Part shown: positions 42,624 through 51,706 of the stretch, one piece after another
How positions within the stretch are numbered: position 1 is the stretch's first letter
Layout: every line of letters begins with the position of its first letter
From: an uncultured Collinsella sp.
GTDB lineage: Bacteria > Actinomycetota > Coriobacteriia > Coriobacteriales > Coriobacteriaceae
DNA: 64,000 bases
Assembly: GCA_958353395.1 (NCBI GenBank)
Contig: CATWSG010000004.1
Span: 73,146-137,145, forward strand
Direction of reading: 5' to 3'
Translations under genes and position numbers: made by a program
Notes under the pieces: generated by a model
Database searches by the model: none
What the model was told of the DNA's origin: nothing
Seen by the model: only the letters and a program-made list of their open reading frames with translations

Positions 42624-42629
42624 TATACT
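42624..42629 (+). promoter_or_regulatory. dinB -10 placed for a leaderless message
   Basis: TATACT lies so that a normal start point (7 bases downstream) falls on the A of the dinB ATG at 42636, and no ribosome-binding site precedes that ATG. No good -35 is present. Confidence 0.5.
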
Positions 42630-42635
42630 CATGAC

Positions 42636-43889
42636 ATGGAAAGACGCGAACATACATACGGTTATGAGGATGCCGTGGGCGTCACGCCGCCTCCCTGGAC
42701 GGGTCCGGCGGTGGGCCTCATGGACCTCGATGCGTTTTTTGCGAGCGTGGAGATGCTCGACCATCCCGAATGGCGCGGAAAACCGCTCATCGTGGGCGGA
42801 GACGCCGATTCGCGTGGCGTCGTGTCCACGTGTTCATATGAGGCACGTCGCTTTGGCGTGCACTCTGCCATGGCCTCGGCCGAGGCGCGGCGCTTGTGCC
42901 CGCAAGCCATTTGGACGCATGGGCATTTTGATCGCTATCGTGAGGTCAGCGCGCAGGTCATGGCAATTCTCGCTGACGAGACCCCGCGCGTTGAACGCGT
43001 ATCCATCGACGAAGCCTTTATCGATATCACACCGGGTCGCTTTGCGCCCGAAGACCCGCTGCTGGTTGCGCGGCGTATAAGCGACCGCGTGGCAGGGCTG
43101 GGAGTGACCTGCTCCATTGGCGTGGGCTGCAACAAGACGGTCGCAAAGATCGCAAGCGAGCGGGATAAGCCGTTTGGGCTGACCATCGTGCGCCCCGGAA
43201 CCGAGCAGCGCTTTTTGGCCGCGCTGCCGGTATCTGCCATGAGCGGCATCGGACGCTCGGCCGAGGAGCGACTGCGCCGCATGCGCATCTACACCCTCGG
43301 CGAGCTTTCGCGCGCGCCTGAGTCCACACTGGCCTCTATTTTTGGCGTCAACGGCGAACGCATGCGCCAGCGTGCGCTGGGACTCGAAATCTCTGAAGTC
43401 ACGAGTCTCGACGAAGAGCGCGAGGTCAAGTCGGTCAGCAATGAACGCACCTTTGCGAAAGATTTGACTGAGCGTAGGGATATTGAGGCGGCGATTGCAC
43501 TGTTGGGAGAGTCAGTGGGACACCGTCTGCGCCGTCAGGGGCTGACGGGTGCCACGGTAACGCTCAAGCTTAAGTATTCGTATGGAAGCGGTCGCTCGGC
43601 ACAGCGCCGACTGCTTCATCCGACAGACGATGAGAACATCTTCGTGGCGGTTGCGCTCGAACTGCTCGACAACATCTGGCAGGAAGGCATGCATGTTCGC
43701 TTAGCAGGCATCGGCATGAGCGATTTCGACCACCAAGGCGGGATCCAAACTGACCTGTTCTGCGAGATCGATGACCGCGGAGCCCAATCCAGCGACCGCC
43801 GCGACCTATCCGTCGCCATCGACGCCGTCCGAGACAAGTTCGGCGACACCGCCCTATCCTTCGGCCGCCAATCCCGCTTCAACGATTAG
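42636..43889 (+). CDS. dinB: DNA polymerase IV (Y-family)
   Basis: Error-prone translesion polymerase. 417 residues. LMDLDAFFASVEM (first metal Asp), YEARRFGVHSAM, and SIDEAFIDIT (catalytic Asp-Glu); thumb with GIGRSAEERLRRM; little-finger domain after about 250 with SVSNERTFAKDL. The extreme C-terminus does not show the clamp-binding QLxLF form; GIQTDLFCEI near 372 is the best beta-clamp peptide. Only plus-strand gene in this part. The near-promoter CGAACATACATACGG resembles a broken SOS box. Confidence 0.95.
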   Translation: MERREHTYGYEDAVGVTPPPWTGPAVGLMDLDAFFASVEMLDHPEWRGKPLIVGGDADSRGVVSTCSYEARRFGVHSAMASAEARRLCPQAIWTHGHFDRYREVSAQVMAILADETPRVERVSIDEAFIDITPGRFAPEDPLLVARRISDRVAGLGVTCSIGVGCNKTVAKIASERDKPFGLTIVRPGTEQRFLAALPVSAMSGIGRSAEERLRRMRIYTLGELSRAPESTLASIFGVNGERMRQRALGLEISEVTSLDEEREVKSVSNERTFAKDLTERRDIEAAIALLGESVGHRLRRQGLTGATVTLKLKYSYGSGRSAQRRLLHPTDDENIFVAVALELLDNIWQEGMHVRLAGIGMSDFDHQGGIQTDLFCEIDDRGAQSSDRRDLSVAIDAVRDKFGDTALSFGRQSRFND

Positions 43890-43908
43890 TCCCTGAGGCA
43901 AAATGAAA

Positions 43909-43942
43909 GCCGGGCAGGTGCGGAAAACCGCAACTGCCCGGC
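43909..43942 (-). terminator. Terminator after rsfS (facing dinB)
   Basis: GCCGGGCAG...CTGCCCGGC with an inner TGCGG/CCGCA arm; TTTCATTTTG follows on the minus strand. It ends the obgE-nadD-yqeK-rsfS run and may also stop dinB. Confidence 0.85.
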
Positions 43943-43982
43943 GATATGCGTGAGGGTAGCTAACCCCGTCTCAAATGAGCTA

Positions 43983-44438
43983 CTAGAGGAGGTTGAGGGG
44001 GAGCTGGGGGGCGTCTCCCCAGAGTTTCTCGAGGCGGTAGAAGTCGCGGGCTTCGGGAGTGAAGACGTGGACGACAACCGAACCATAGTCCATGAGCATC
44101 CAGGTCTTCTGCTCGCGACCCTCGATGGAGAACGGGTGCTCGCCGCAAGCCTCGGCGACCTTCTCCTCGATCTCGTCGACGATAGAATCGACCTGGCGGT
44201 TGTTGGTACCGGTGGCAAGCACAAAGTAGTCGCACACATCGGAAAGCTCGGTCAGGTCGAGCACCTGAACGTCCTCGCCCTTCTTGTCGTAGGCGGCCTG
44301 CGCGGCGGCGCGGGCGACATCCTCGGCGGCGACACCGCTCGCGGACAGCGAGGCGGCAGTGCGGTCGGACGTGGCAACGAAGCTCTTGTGCTCCACACCT
44401 TCAAGAATCTGCTCGTCGGTCATGGTCTCGTCGGCCAT
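43983..44438 (-). CDS. rsfS: Ribosomal silencing factor RsfS
   Basis: Binds L14 and blocks subunit joining in slow growth. 151 residues; an N-terminal extension of about 40 residues precedes the core AAQAAYDKKGEDVQVLDLTELSDVCDYFVLATGTNNRQV, and a C-terminal YRLEKLWGDAP. AAGAGG before ATG. Last of nadD-yqeK-rsfS, a conserved order. Confidence 0.95.
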   Translation of the reverse strand: MADETMTDEQILEGVEHKSFVATSDRTAASLSASGVAAEDVARAAAQAAYDKKGEDVQVLDLTELSDVCDYFVLATGTNNRQVDSIVDEIEEKVAEACGEHPFSIEGREQKTWMLMDYGSVVVHVFTPEARDFYRLEKLWGDAPQLPLNLL

Positions 44439-44465
44439 GGAATACCTCTTTCTAGACAGCCCGAG

Positions 44466-45074
44466 CTAGCGCAGCTGGGCGTAATGGTTGTAAATCGAAA
44501 TAGCCGTGGGATAAAGATAGCGCCCGGACTGGATCACATAGACCAGACCCTGCGCAAAACAGGAGAAGAACAACTCGTCGAGCGAGGACTTCCCCACCAT
44601 CTTGCGCAGCGCATGCGCATAGTCGCCGTGGCGGTTGGGCTCGATGGCATCGGCCACAAAGACCACCATATCGAGCGGCGTCATGTCGCAAGCACCCACG
44701 GTGTGACGGTCGACAGCCTGGAAAACGGCCGGCGACAACTCGGGGAAAAGCTGCGGAAGCTCATAGGCGGCAACAGGGCCATGCAAAAGCGGCGTCGCGG
44801 CGGAAGGAGAGCCGGCAATCTTAATGCCGTAATGCAGAGCGCGCGTGACCAGCTCGTCGTCGGAGAGCACTTTGTCCCAGTCATGGATCAGGCCGGCGGC
44901 AGCGGCATCAAAGCGGTCAACGCCGTAGACCTCGGCCAGATGAAGTGCGGTCTCGGCAACACCCAGCGAATGCACATAGCGCTTGCGCTTATCCTTCATG
45001 CGAACATCGAGCAGCTCTTGAATGCGCTTGAGCAGCGCGCGCTCATCGCCCTCAAACTGATCCTCTACCGACAA
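44466..45074 (-). CDS. yqeK: YqeK-type HD hydrolase (Ap4A)
   Basis: HD-domain enzyme; family members cleave diadenosine tetraphosphate symmetrically. 202 residues. Metal-binding residues: His in RYVHSLGVAETA, HD in GLIHDWDK, His in LLHGPVAAYEL, and Asp in FVADAIEPNR. TTG start with GGGGG 6 bases upstream. Between nadD and rsfS. Confidence 0.93.
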   Translation of the reverse strand: MSVEDQFEGDERALLKRIQELLDVRMKDKRKRYVHSLGVAETALHLAEVYGVDRFDAAAAGLIHDWDKVLSDDELVTRALHYGIKIAGSPSAATPLLHGPVAAYELPQLFPELSPAVFQAVDRHTVGACDMTPLDMVVFVADAIEPNRHGDYAHALRKMVGKSSLDELFFSCFAQGLVYVIQSGRYLYPTAISIYNHYAQLR

Positions 45075-45086
45075 CGTAGACCCCCA

Positions 45087-45764
45087 TCACTCAAAATCTT
45101 CTTGGCCCAGATCGGCATATAGCCTGCGTTTGCGAATGTAGCCGAGCACGGACTCGCTCGTAAGATAGCGCACGCTCATACCGCGGGCAACTCGCTTACG
45201 AATGTTCGTCGAGCTGATCGCCAACGCTGGAATCTGAATATAGCGCACGTCGAACGGCAGCCCCGACTCTTTGATTCGGGCACGCGCCGTATCGATATCA
45301 AAGCCCGGTCGTGTCGCCGCAATAAAGGTAGCAAGCTCAGCGATTCGTTCGGCATCATGCCAGGTCACGATATCGATGATCGCGTCGGCGCCCGTAATAA
45401 AGTAGAGCTTTACCTGCGGCGGGTAAAAGTCGCGAAGGGCATGAAGCGTATCGGCCGTATAGGTTACGCCCGGGCGGTCGATCTCGAACCGGCTCGCCAA
45501 AAAAGCCGGGTTCGCGGCGGTGGCGAGGACCGTCATGGCATAACGGTCCTCGGCAGGCGTCACCGGCTTGTCAAGCTTAAAGGCAGGAGAACCCGCCGGC
45601 ATAAAGAGCACAGCGTCCAAGTCGAGCGACTCGCGCGCCTGCTCGGCGGTCACCAGGTGCCCGTAATGGATGGGATCAAAGGTGCCACCCATAATGCCGA
45701 GCCTAAACTCCTGCCCGTCCTCTAGAGGAAGCTCGGGCAGACCGATTCCACCGCGCAGCGACAT
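45087..45764 (-). CDS. nadD: Nicotinate-nucleotide adenylyltransferase
   Basis: Makes deamido-NAD from NaMN and ATP. 225 residues. Nucleotidyltransferase motifs GIMGGTFDPIHYGHL near 23-37 and ISSTNIRKRV near 187-196. Directly follows obgE. Confidence 0.96.
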   Translation of the reverse strand: MSLRGGIGLPELPLEDGQEFRLGIMGGTFDPIHYGHLVTAEQARESLDLDAVLFMPAGSPAFKLDKPVTPAEDRYAMTVLATAANPAFLASRFEIDRPGVTYTADTLHALRDFYPPQVKLYFITGADAIIDIVTWHDAERIAELATFIAATRPGFDIDTARARIKESGLPFDVRYIQIPALAISSTNIRKRVARGMSVRYLTSESVLGYIRKRRLYADLGQEDFE

Positions 45765-45767
45765 GGC

Positions 45768-47243
45768 TTACTCGCCCTCCGGTGTCTCGGTATCGCCCGC
45801 GGCATCCGCTGCATCCGTCGCATCGACAACCTCGACGCCCTCATCCGCAGCATCGGCCACGTCAATGGCTTCAACGGCAACGTCCTCGCCAGCATCCTCG
45901 AGCTCCTCGTACTCCGAGAAGTCCTCAGCGCCCTCAAAGTCAAAGGCGCGCTGGCAAATGCGGACCTCGTCGCCCGCACGGCAACCGGCCTTCTCGAGCG
46001 CGTCGTCAACACCCATACGCGCAAACTTATGCTGCAGGTAAATGACGGCTTCCTCATTTTCCCAGTCGGTCTGGATGACCATGCGCTCGATGGCGCGACC
46101 GACCACGCGGAAGGCACCTGGCTCTTCCTGGACAATGCGGAAACGCTTCTCACGCTGCAGGCGGCGGCGCTCCCACTCATCGTCGCGCAGAACGACCGGC
46201 TCATCCGAGACAGCCAACTCGGCGCGCAGCTTAGCCACCTGCTCGCCCACGGCAAGCATCAGCGTGTTGAGACCGGCACCCGTCACGGCGGACACGGCAA
46301 AGAACATATGCCCATCGTCGAGCGCTGCGCGCTTAAGGTCGGCAATCTTGTCGGCCGTGCCCGGCGCGTCGCACTTGTTGGCAACGACGATCTGCGGACG
46401 CTCCGAGAGCTCGGCGCCATACTGCTCGAGCTCGCGGTTGATGATGTGGTAATCCTCGACCGGATCGCGATCCTCAAAACCACCCGTCATGTCGACGACA
46501 TGCATGATCAGAGCCGTACGCTCAATGTGGCGCAGGAACTGGTGACCCAGACCCTTGCCCTCGCTCGCGCCTTCGATAAGACCGGGGACGTCGGCAACGA
46601 CGTAAGAATATTCGCCGGCACGCACCATGCCGAGATTCGGCACGAGCGTGGTAAACGGGTAGTCGGCGATCTTGGGGCGGGCGGCACTCATGCGCGCGAT
46701 GAGAGATGACTTACCCACCGAGGGAAAGCCCACGAGCGCGGCATCGGCCATAAGCTTCATCTCGAGCTCAATCCAGTGCTCCTCGGCCGGCTCGCCCAGC
46801 TGGGCGAACGCGGGCGCGCGGCGCACCGACGTCACAAAGTGCGTGTTGCCCAGGCCGCCGGCACCGCCGGGCGCCACGACGACGCGCTCGCCATCGTGCA
46901 CCAGATCGGCAATCTCGAACATCGGGGTCTGCGTCTCGGGGTCGAGCTCCCGCACCACGGTACCCATAGGGACCTTGAGAATCAGGTCCTCGCCGCTCTT
47001 GCCGTTACGACGGGCACCCTGCCCGTGCGTGCCGCGCTCGGCGCGAAAGTGATGCTTAAAGCGGTAATCGATCAGCGAAGACAGCTGAGCATCGGCCTGG
47101 ATGACGACATTGCCGCCACGACCGCCGTCGCCGCCATCGGGGCCGCCCTTGGGAACAAATGCCTCGCGCCTAAACGACATGCATCCGGCTCCGCCGTCGC
47201 CGCCGCACACGTTAATGCGGCTGATATCGGTGAACTGTGACAA
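45768..47243 (-). CDS. obgE: Obg family ribosome-assembly GTPase
   Basis: Essential GTPase linking 50S assembly with growth and ppGpp. 491 residues. Gly-rich Obg fold (1-160); G domain with GFPSVGKSSLI, DVPGLIEGAS and NKCD; C-terminal OCT domain (about 350-430) and an acidic Ala/Asp/Glu tail of about 55 residues. TTG start with AGGAGG 8 bases upstream. Follows rpmA terminator. Confidence 0.97.
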   Translation of the reverse strand: MSQFTDISRINVCGGDGGAGCMSFRREAFVPKGGPDGGDGGRGGNVVIQADAQLSSLIDYRFKHHFRAERGTHGQGARRNGKSGEDLILKVPMGTVVRELDPETQTPMFEIADLVHDGERVVVAPGGAGGLGNTHFVTSVRRAPAFAQLGEPAEEHWIELEMKLMADAALVGFPSVGKSSLIARMSAARPKIADYPFTTLVPNLGMVRAGEYSYVVADVPGLIEGASEGKGLGHQFLRHIERTALIMHVVDMTGGFEDRDPVEDYHIINRELEQYGAELSERPQIVVANKCDAPGTADKIADLKRAALDDGHMFFAVSAVTGAGLNTLMLAVGEQVAKLRAELAVSDEPVVLRDDEWERRRLQREKRFRIVQEEPGAFRVVGRAIERMVIQTDWENEEAVIYLQHKFARMGVDDALEKAGCRAGDEVRICQRAFDFEGAEDFSEYEELEDAGEDVAVEAIDVADAADEGVEVVDATDAADAAGDTETPEGE

Positions 47244-47257
47244 CAGAATCGCCTCCT

Positions 47258-47303
47258 ACAAAAAAGAGGGAGACCCTTGAATCCTAAAACTCAAGTGCCT
47301 CCC
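47258..47303 (-). terminator. Terminator after rpmA
   Basis: GGGAGGCACTTGA pairs with TCAAGGGTCTCCC (imperfect) and is followed by TCTTTTTTG on the minus strand. It lies just before obgE, whose expression must then come from read-through or a promoter not seen here. Confidence 0.8.
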
Positions 47304-47328
47304 ACATATGTGCTCTATGAAGGGTGAA

Positions 47329-47586
47329 TTACGCGTTCGCGAGCGGGCGTACGCTGACCCTGTGCTTGATACCCTTGTGGAACTCAACGGTACCGTCGAC
47401 CAGCGCGAACAGCGTGTCGTCCTTACCACGGCCAACGTTCTCACCCGGGTGGATGTGCGTGCCGTGCTGACGGACGAGAATCGTGCCCGTGGTTACCGTC
47501 TGGCCGGCATAGCGCTTCGTGCCAAGGCGCTGACCGCGGGAGTCACGGCCATTACGGGAGGAACCGAGTCCTTTTTTGTGTGCCAT
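47329..47586 (-). CDS. rpmA: 50S ribosomal protein L27
   Basis: Large-subunit protein near the peptidyl transferase centre. 85 residues; starts MAHKKGLGSSRNGRDS without the cleavable N-terminal extension found in Firmicutes. Contains GTILVRQHGTHIHPGENVGRG. Follows rplU. Confidence 0.98.
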   Translation of the reverse strand: MAHKKGLGSSRNGRDSRGQRLGTKRYAGQTVTTGTILVRQHGTHIHPGENVGRGKDDTLFALVDGTVEFHKGIKHRVSVRPLANA

Positions 47587-47619
47587 TGTGTATACCTACT
47601 CTTTCGTTACGAGTGTAAT

Positions 47620-47994
47620 CTACTCGGCGACGGGAGCCTCGGCAACAGCCTCAGCCTCTGCCTTGACAGCCTTCTTGGCGCGGGAGGTAGCCTGAACCTT
47701 CACGATCTTCAGCTTGGTGAGCTGCTGACGGTGACCCTTCAGACGACGATAGCGCTTGCGCTTGTGGAACTTGAAGACCAGCTGCTTCTCGCCCTTGAAC
47801 TGCTCAACGATCTGAGCGGTAACCTTGGCCTTGGCCAGCTTGTCGGGATCGGTGACGATCTTCTTACCATCGTTGAGGAAGATAACCGGCAGGGTGACCT
47901 TGTCGCCCTCATTGCCCTCGATCTTCTCGACGGTGATGACATCGTCGGTGGCGACCTTGTACTGCTTGCCGCCCGTGTTAACGATTGCGTACAT
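47620..47994 (-). CDS. rplU: 50S ribosomal protein L21
   Basis: Large-subunit protein. 124 residues starting MYAIVNTGGKQYKV; core motif FKFHKRKRYRRLKGHRQQLTKLKI; Ala/Glu-rich tail. ATG at 47994 with AAGGG upstream; an earlier in-frame start lacks support. Promoter directly upstream. Confidence 0.97.
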   Translation of the reverse strand: MYAIVNTGGKQYKVATDDVITVEKIEGNEGDKVTLPVIFLNDGKKIVTDPDKLAKAKVTAQIVEQFKGEKQLVFKFHKRKRYRRLKGHRQQLTKLKIVKVQATSRAKKAVKAEAEAVAEAPVAE

Positions 47995-48036
47995 GTTTAC
48001 TTGCCCTTCATGCATCAGTTAGTGCAACAGCCGAAT

Positions 48037-48065
48037 ATAGTAGCAGGCGAAAATACCCCCGTCAA
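48037..48065 (-). promoter_or_regulatory. rplU-rpmA promoter
   Basis: TTGACG (48060-48065), 17-base spacer, TACTAT (48037-48042) on the minus strand; start near 48030. The -35 overlaps the end of the preceding gene. Confidence 0.75.
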
Positions 48066-48874
48066 CGAGTATGTGGAGCAAATCCACAAGTTCGCACAGG
48101 TATGGGGCTGACGAGTCGGCCCTCGTCGTCCTCGCATGCTTGATTCTGACGCTCGACATCGTAGGAGCAGATGGTCACGAGGTCTTGCATACCGGTGGAA
48201 ACAATAGGTGCATCCACGCCCGGGGTCAAGCCCTGCAACAAAACATCAGCAGCAGAAAGCAAAATCTCCGGACGCATGGAGCCCTCGTTGTCGGCATGGG
48301 TGTCGAGCATGAGCACCAAATGGTCCGGGCGCTCCCCCGCCGTGAGCTCATAGCCCACGAGCGTGTGATCCAAATCCAAGCGCTTGCTCTTTTTGCCGCG
48401 CGCGTAGTCGATGCCGTGGCCCGCGCGCAGCGTATCGATCGCACGACGCACCTCGTCGGCGCTTACGGGCGCCTCGGGATCCAAGTGCAGGTCGATGCGA
48501 TACGACAGGCGCGTGAGCTGCGCCGTCAACGCCGGCGTGCGCACGTCGATATACGCCGCCTCGATGGGCGCCAGATCGGCCGGAGACGCCGCAGCCAGGC
48601 GCCCAAACGCCTCGTCGAGCGCCACGAACTCGGTCATAAACAGGTCATACCACTCGCAGGTCGACGACGTACCCACCGGCAGCGCCGAAGAGAAGCCCAC
48701 GCGCATGTGCGGAGAGAAGCCCTGCGTGACGGCATAGGGAAGTCCCGCACGGCGCACGATGCGCTCAATGGTATGGATTACTTCGAGATGGCCCAGGTAC
48801 TTAAGGCGATCGCGCTTGCCATAGCGAACACGAAGCCTAAAGAGCGAGGGGTTGTCGGTCAGGCGCTCACTCAT
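48062..48874 (-). CDS. TIGR03936-type (DUF2344) radical-SAM-linked protein
   Basis: Function unknown; always found beside or fused to the radical SAM protein upstream. 270 residues. RVRYGKRDRLKYLGHLEVIHTIERIVRRAGLPYAVTQGFSPHMRVGFSSALPVG is the family start (split here as residues 15-68). Overlaps the upstream gene by 4 bases (ATGA). Known neighbours in many genomes are rplU, rpmA and obg, as here, which hints at a role tied to ribosomes or tRNA; that is inference. Confidence 0.9.
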   Translation of the reverse strand: MSERLTDNPSLFRLRVRYGKRDRLKYLGHLEVIHTIERIVRRAGLPYAVTQGFSPHMRVGFSSALPVGTSSTCEWYDLFMTEFVALDEAFGRLAAASPADLAPIEAAYIDVRTPALTAQLTRLSYRIDLHLDPEAPVSADEVRRAIDTLRAGHGIDYARGKKSKRLDLDHTLVGYELTAGERPDHLVLMLDTHADNEGSMRPEILLSAADVLLQGLTPGVDAPIVSTGMQDLVTICSYDVERQNQACEDDEGRLVSPIPVRTCGFAPHTR

Positions 48875-50748
48875 GCGCGATCACCCATCAATACATTCTT
48901 GGCGTGGAGCGTGGGGCAGATCCCGCAGCCGGTGCACGACGTGCGGGTGCAGTCGGGAGTCGTGACGCCCTCGAGCGAGCGACGGTACTCGCGCTCGAGG
49001 AAGCCGCGCGTGCAGCCGGGGCTCACGTGCTCCCACGGCAGGCGCCAGTCCAACTCGTAGGGCAGGTGCACGAGCTCATTGAGGTCGATGCCGTTTTTGG
49101 CAGCAGCCTCCTTCCAGTTATCGAGCGAGAAATGCTCTACCCATGCGTCAAAGCGAGAGCCCGAGCGCCAAGCGTCGATGATGACGGGCGTCATGTCACG
49201 ACCGGCGCGGGACAGCGCGGCCTCGATGAGCGAGGTCTCGGCATCGTGGTAATGTACGCGGACGGCACGGTTGCGAACGCTCGTGATAAGCAGCTTCTGG
49301 CGACGCTTGACGTCGTCGTAGTCGAGCTGCGGGCACCACTGAAACGGCGTGGCGGCCTTGGGGATAAAGACCGAAACCGAGATGGACACCGAGATCGAGC
49401 CGCGACGAGCCTTGGGCACCACGGAACGACCGAGCTCCAGCACGTGATCGGCCAGATTGGCGATGGCCACGATGTCCTCGTCGCGCTCGCCGGGAAGGCC
49501 CATCATAAAGTAGAGCTTCATGCGGTTCCAGCCGGCCTCGAAGGCCGCCTTGGCCGCACGGTCCAGGTCCTCCTCGGTCACGTTCTTGTTAATGATGTCG
49601 CGCATGCGCTGGCTGCCGGCCTCGGGCGCGAACGTCAGGCCGCCCTTCTTTTCGCCGGCGACCGACTCGGCCATATCCACGCCAAACGAATCCAGGCGCT
49701 GCGACGGAATAGACACGCGAATACCCGTATCCTCCAGGCGACGGTTGAGCCTGCCGAGCACGTCGCGAATGCAGGAGTGGTCGGTCGTGGAGAGCGAGGT
49801 CAGCGATACCTCGTCATAGCCGGTCTTTTCCAGACCCTGAATCACCGACGAGACGATCTGGTCGGCCGAGCGCTCGCGCACCGGGCGATACGTCATGCCG
49901 GCCTGGCAAAAACGACAGCCGCGGGCGCAGCCGCGCAGGATCTCGATAGACAGACGGTCGTGGACCAACTGCGCATAGGGCACGCACGACTGCGACAGCG
50001 GATTCGTGGCGCCGAAATCCTCGACGGCGCGCTTGTAGACCACGGTCGGCGCATCCTTGCCCTCACGCGGCACGGTGTAGCCATGCGGCGAGCAGGGCTC
50101 GTCGTGACGAACCTCATAGAGCGACGGCACGTAGTTGCCGGCAATGGATGCAAGCTGCTCGACAATCTGCGCGCGCGGGACTCCTTCGTCACGCAGACGG
50201 CGATGCAGCTGGCAGGTCTCGAGCAGCGATTCCTCGCCCTCGCCGATGAGGATAACATCGAAGAAGGCCGCGTACGGCTCGGGGTTGTACACCGAGGGAC
50301 CGCCGGCGATGATGATGGGGTCGTCTTCGCCTCGGTCGGCCGCTAACAGCGGAATGCCAGCGAGGTCGAGCGCCTCGAGGAAGTTCGTCACCGCCATCTC
50401 GTGCGGCACATGCAGACCGACGATATCAAACGAAGCAACCGGCGCTGCACCCTCGAGCGACAGCAGCGGAATACCCGCCTCGCGCATGGCGTCACCCATA
50501 TCGGGCCACGGCACATAGCCACGCTCACAGGAGATGCCCTCGGCCTGGTTAAGGATGTTGTAGAGGATGGCGATGCCCTGGTTGGGCAGACCAACCTCGT
50601 ACACATCCGGGTAGATCAGGCAGCAACGGTAGTCGGCATCGGCCTTGGAAAGCGTGCCCCACTCGTGATCGATATAGCGACTCGGCTTCTCGACCTTGGC
50701 GAGCAACGGCTCAATTAAATGAAAACAGTCTTGGTATGCAACGCGCAA
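48871..50748 (-). CDS. TIGR03960-type radical SAM protein
   Basis: Uncharacterised radical SAM enzyme with a B12-binding-like N-terminal domain. 625 residues. N-domain with CLIYPDVYEVGLPNQGIAILYN; radical SAM cluster CARGCRFCQAG (Cys-x3-Cys-x2-Cys) near 274; EVSLTSLSTTDHS and FAPEAGSQRMRDIINKN after it; and a Cys-rich C-terminus (CTRTSCTGCGICPTLH) that may hold a second cluster. TTG start with AGGGG 7 bases upstream. Partner of the next gene. Confidence 0.92.
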   Translation of the reverse strand: MRVAYQDCFHLIEPLLAKVEKPSRYIDHEWGTLSKADADYRCCLIYPDVYEVGLPNQGIAILYNILNQAEGISCERGYVPWPDMGDAMREAGIPLLSLEGAAPVASFDIVGLHVPHEMAVTNFLEALDLAGIPLLAADRGEDDPIIIAGGPSVYNPEPYAAFFDVILIGEGEESLLETCQLHRRLRDEGVPRAQIVEQLASIAGNYVPSLYEVRHDEPCSPHGYTVPREGKDAPTVVYKRAVEDFGATNPLSQSCVPYAQLVHDRLSIEILRGCARGCRFCQAGMTYRPVRERSADQIVSSVIQGLEKTGYDEVSLTSLSTTDHSCIRDVLGRLNRRLEDTGIRVSIPSQRLDSFGVDMAESVAGEKKGGLTFAPEAGSQRMRDIINKNVTEEDLDRAAKAAFEAGWNRMKLYFMMGLPGERDEDIVAIANLADHVLELGRSVVPKARRGSISVSISVSVFIPKAATPFQWCPQLDYDDVKRRQKLLITSVRNRAVRVHYHDAETSLIEAALSRAGRDMTPVIIDAWRSGSRFDAWVEHFSLDNWKEAAAKNGIDLNELVHLPYELDWRLPWEHVSPGCTRGFLEREYRRSLEGVTTPDCTRTSCTGCGICPTLHAKNVLMGDRA

Positions 50749-50758
50749 CGGAAAACCC

Positions 50759-51688
50759 CTAAGCAGCGAGATCTGATGCGTCCTGATAGGACGCCATAGG
50801 ACGGGTAGCGCCCGCGACCGTGGTCACCAGATCGCGAACGCGGGAGAACGTGGCAGTGACCACCTCGTTGGCACGGCTGTAGTCGACATCGCGCTCGTAG
50901 AGCGAAACGAGCGCACGGCCCATGCCATAGGTGCCCGCGGCAGCAGTGAGCGCCTTGACGGCAAACCCAATATGCGGCGTCTGCTTGACAAGTGCGCGGG
51001 TGACCGCGCGGATCACAAGACCGCCGGCAAGCACGCCCGCGACCTCGTAGCCGCGCTCGGGCTTAATGCCGCGTCCAAAGACGGCAGCGAGCTCAAAGAG
51101 CATGCCCACCTGCGCCAGCGCCATAACGGGATAATCGGCGCCCGGCAAAAACACCAGCGCACCGGTCGCCATATTGGTGAGCGCGCACGAGGTGATGATA
51201 CGATTGGCCGCCGCGATGCGCATGAAGGCAAAGTTCGCCGCAAAAGCCGTTTCCTTGTCGGTGCGATCGAGAATCCAGCGGGCAAGCGTCTCGAGCAGAT
51301 ACGTCTTATCGGTTGCCGCTACCACGCCGAGCATGGGCGTGGACTCCTCGATAAACGGCACCTCCACAGCAGACTCGGCAAGCACGCACACGGGCGCGCC
51401 GGCGATCACGAGCTCCTGCACGGCACTCTCCAAGCGGTCGGAACCACACGAGAGCACCAGTACCACATCGGTATCGGTCTTTGGAGCAATTCGCTCCTCC
51501 CCCAGACGCTCGACGCGCACAATGCCCGAGGTCGTCTGCGGCACAAAGGCGTCACGCACCGTCTCGGCCAGAAAGCGCGAGGCGGACGAATCCAGATAGA
51601 CCGAGACGCGCACCGGCGTATCGGAATCCTTCTTAACGGACGCGCCCATCTTAAAAGCGCGGGTCAGCTTATCTACGGGAATTTTCAT
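50759..51688 (-). CDS. Conserved protein with DUF697-like membrane domain
   Basis: 309 residues, function unknown. The N-terminal half (about 25-135) looks like an alpha/beta domain with strands VRVSVYLD and DVVLVLSCG, resembling a GTPase-like fold without a P-loop. The C-terminal half has hydrophobic segments with LTNMATGALVFLPGADYPVMALAQVGMLFELAAVFG and GLVIRAVTRALVKQTPHIGFAVKALTAAAGTYGMGRA, the pattern of DUF697 proteins. Between rodA and the radical SAM gene with 10-20-base gaps, so expressed with the rod-elongation genes. GGAGGGG before ATG. Confidence 0.7.
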   Translation of the reverse strand: MKIPVDKLTRAFKMGASVKKDSDTPVRVSVYLDSSASRFLAETVRDAFVPQTTSGIVRVERLGEERIAPKTDTDVVLVLSCGSDRLESAVQELVIAGAPVCVLAESAVEVPFIEESTPMLGVVAATDKTYLLETLARWILDRTDKETAFAANFAFMRIAAANRIITSCALTNMATGALVFLPGADYPVMALAQVGMLFELAAVFGRGIKPERGYEVAGVLAGGLVIRAVTRALVKQTPHIGFAVKALTAAAGTYGMGRALVSLYERDVDYSRANEVVTATFSRVRDLVTTVAGATRPMASYQDASDLAA

Positions 51689-51706
51689 AGCAAACCCCTC
51701 CAGCGG

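Noticed and set aside
42646..42662. SOS box at the dinB start
   Set aside because: CGAACATACATACGG has only one good half-site and wrong spacing compared with known LexA boxes.
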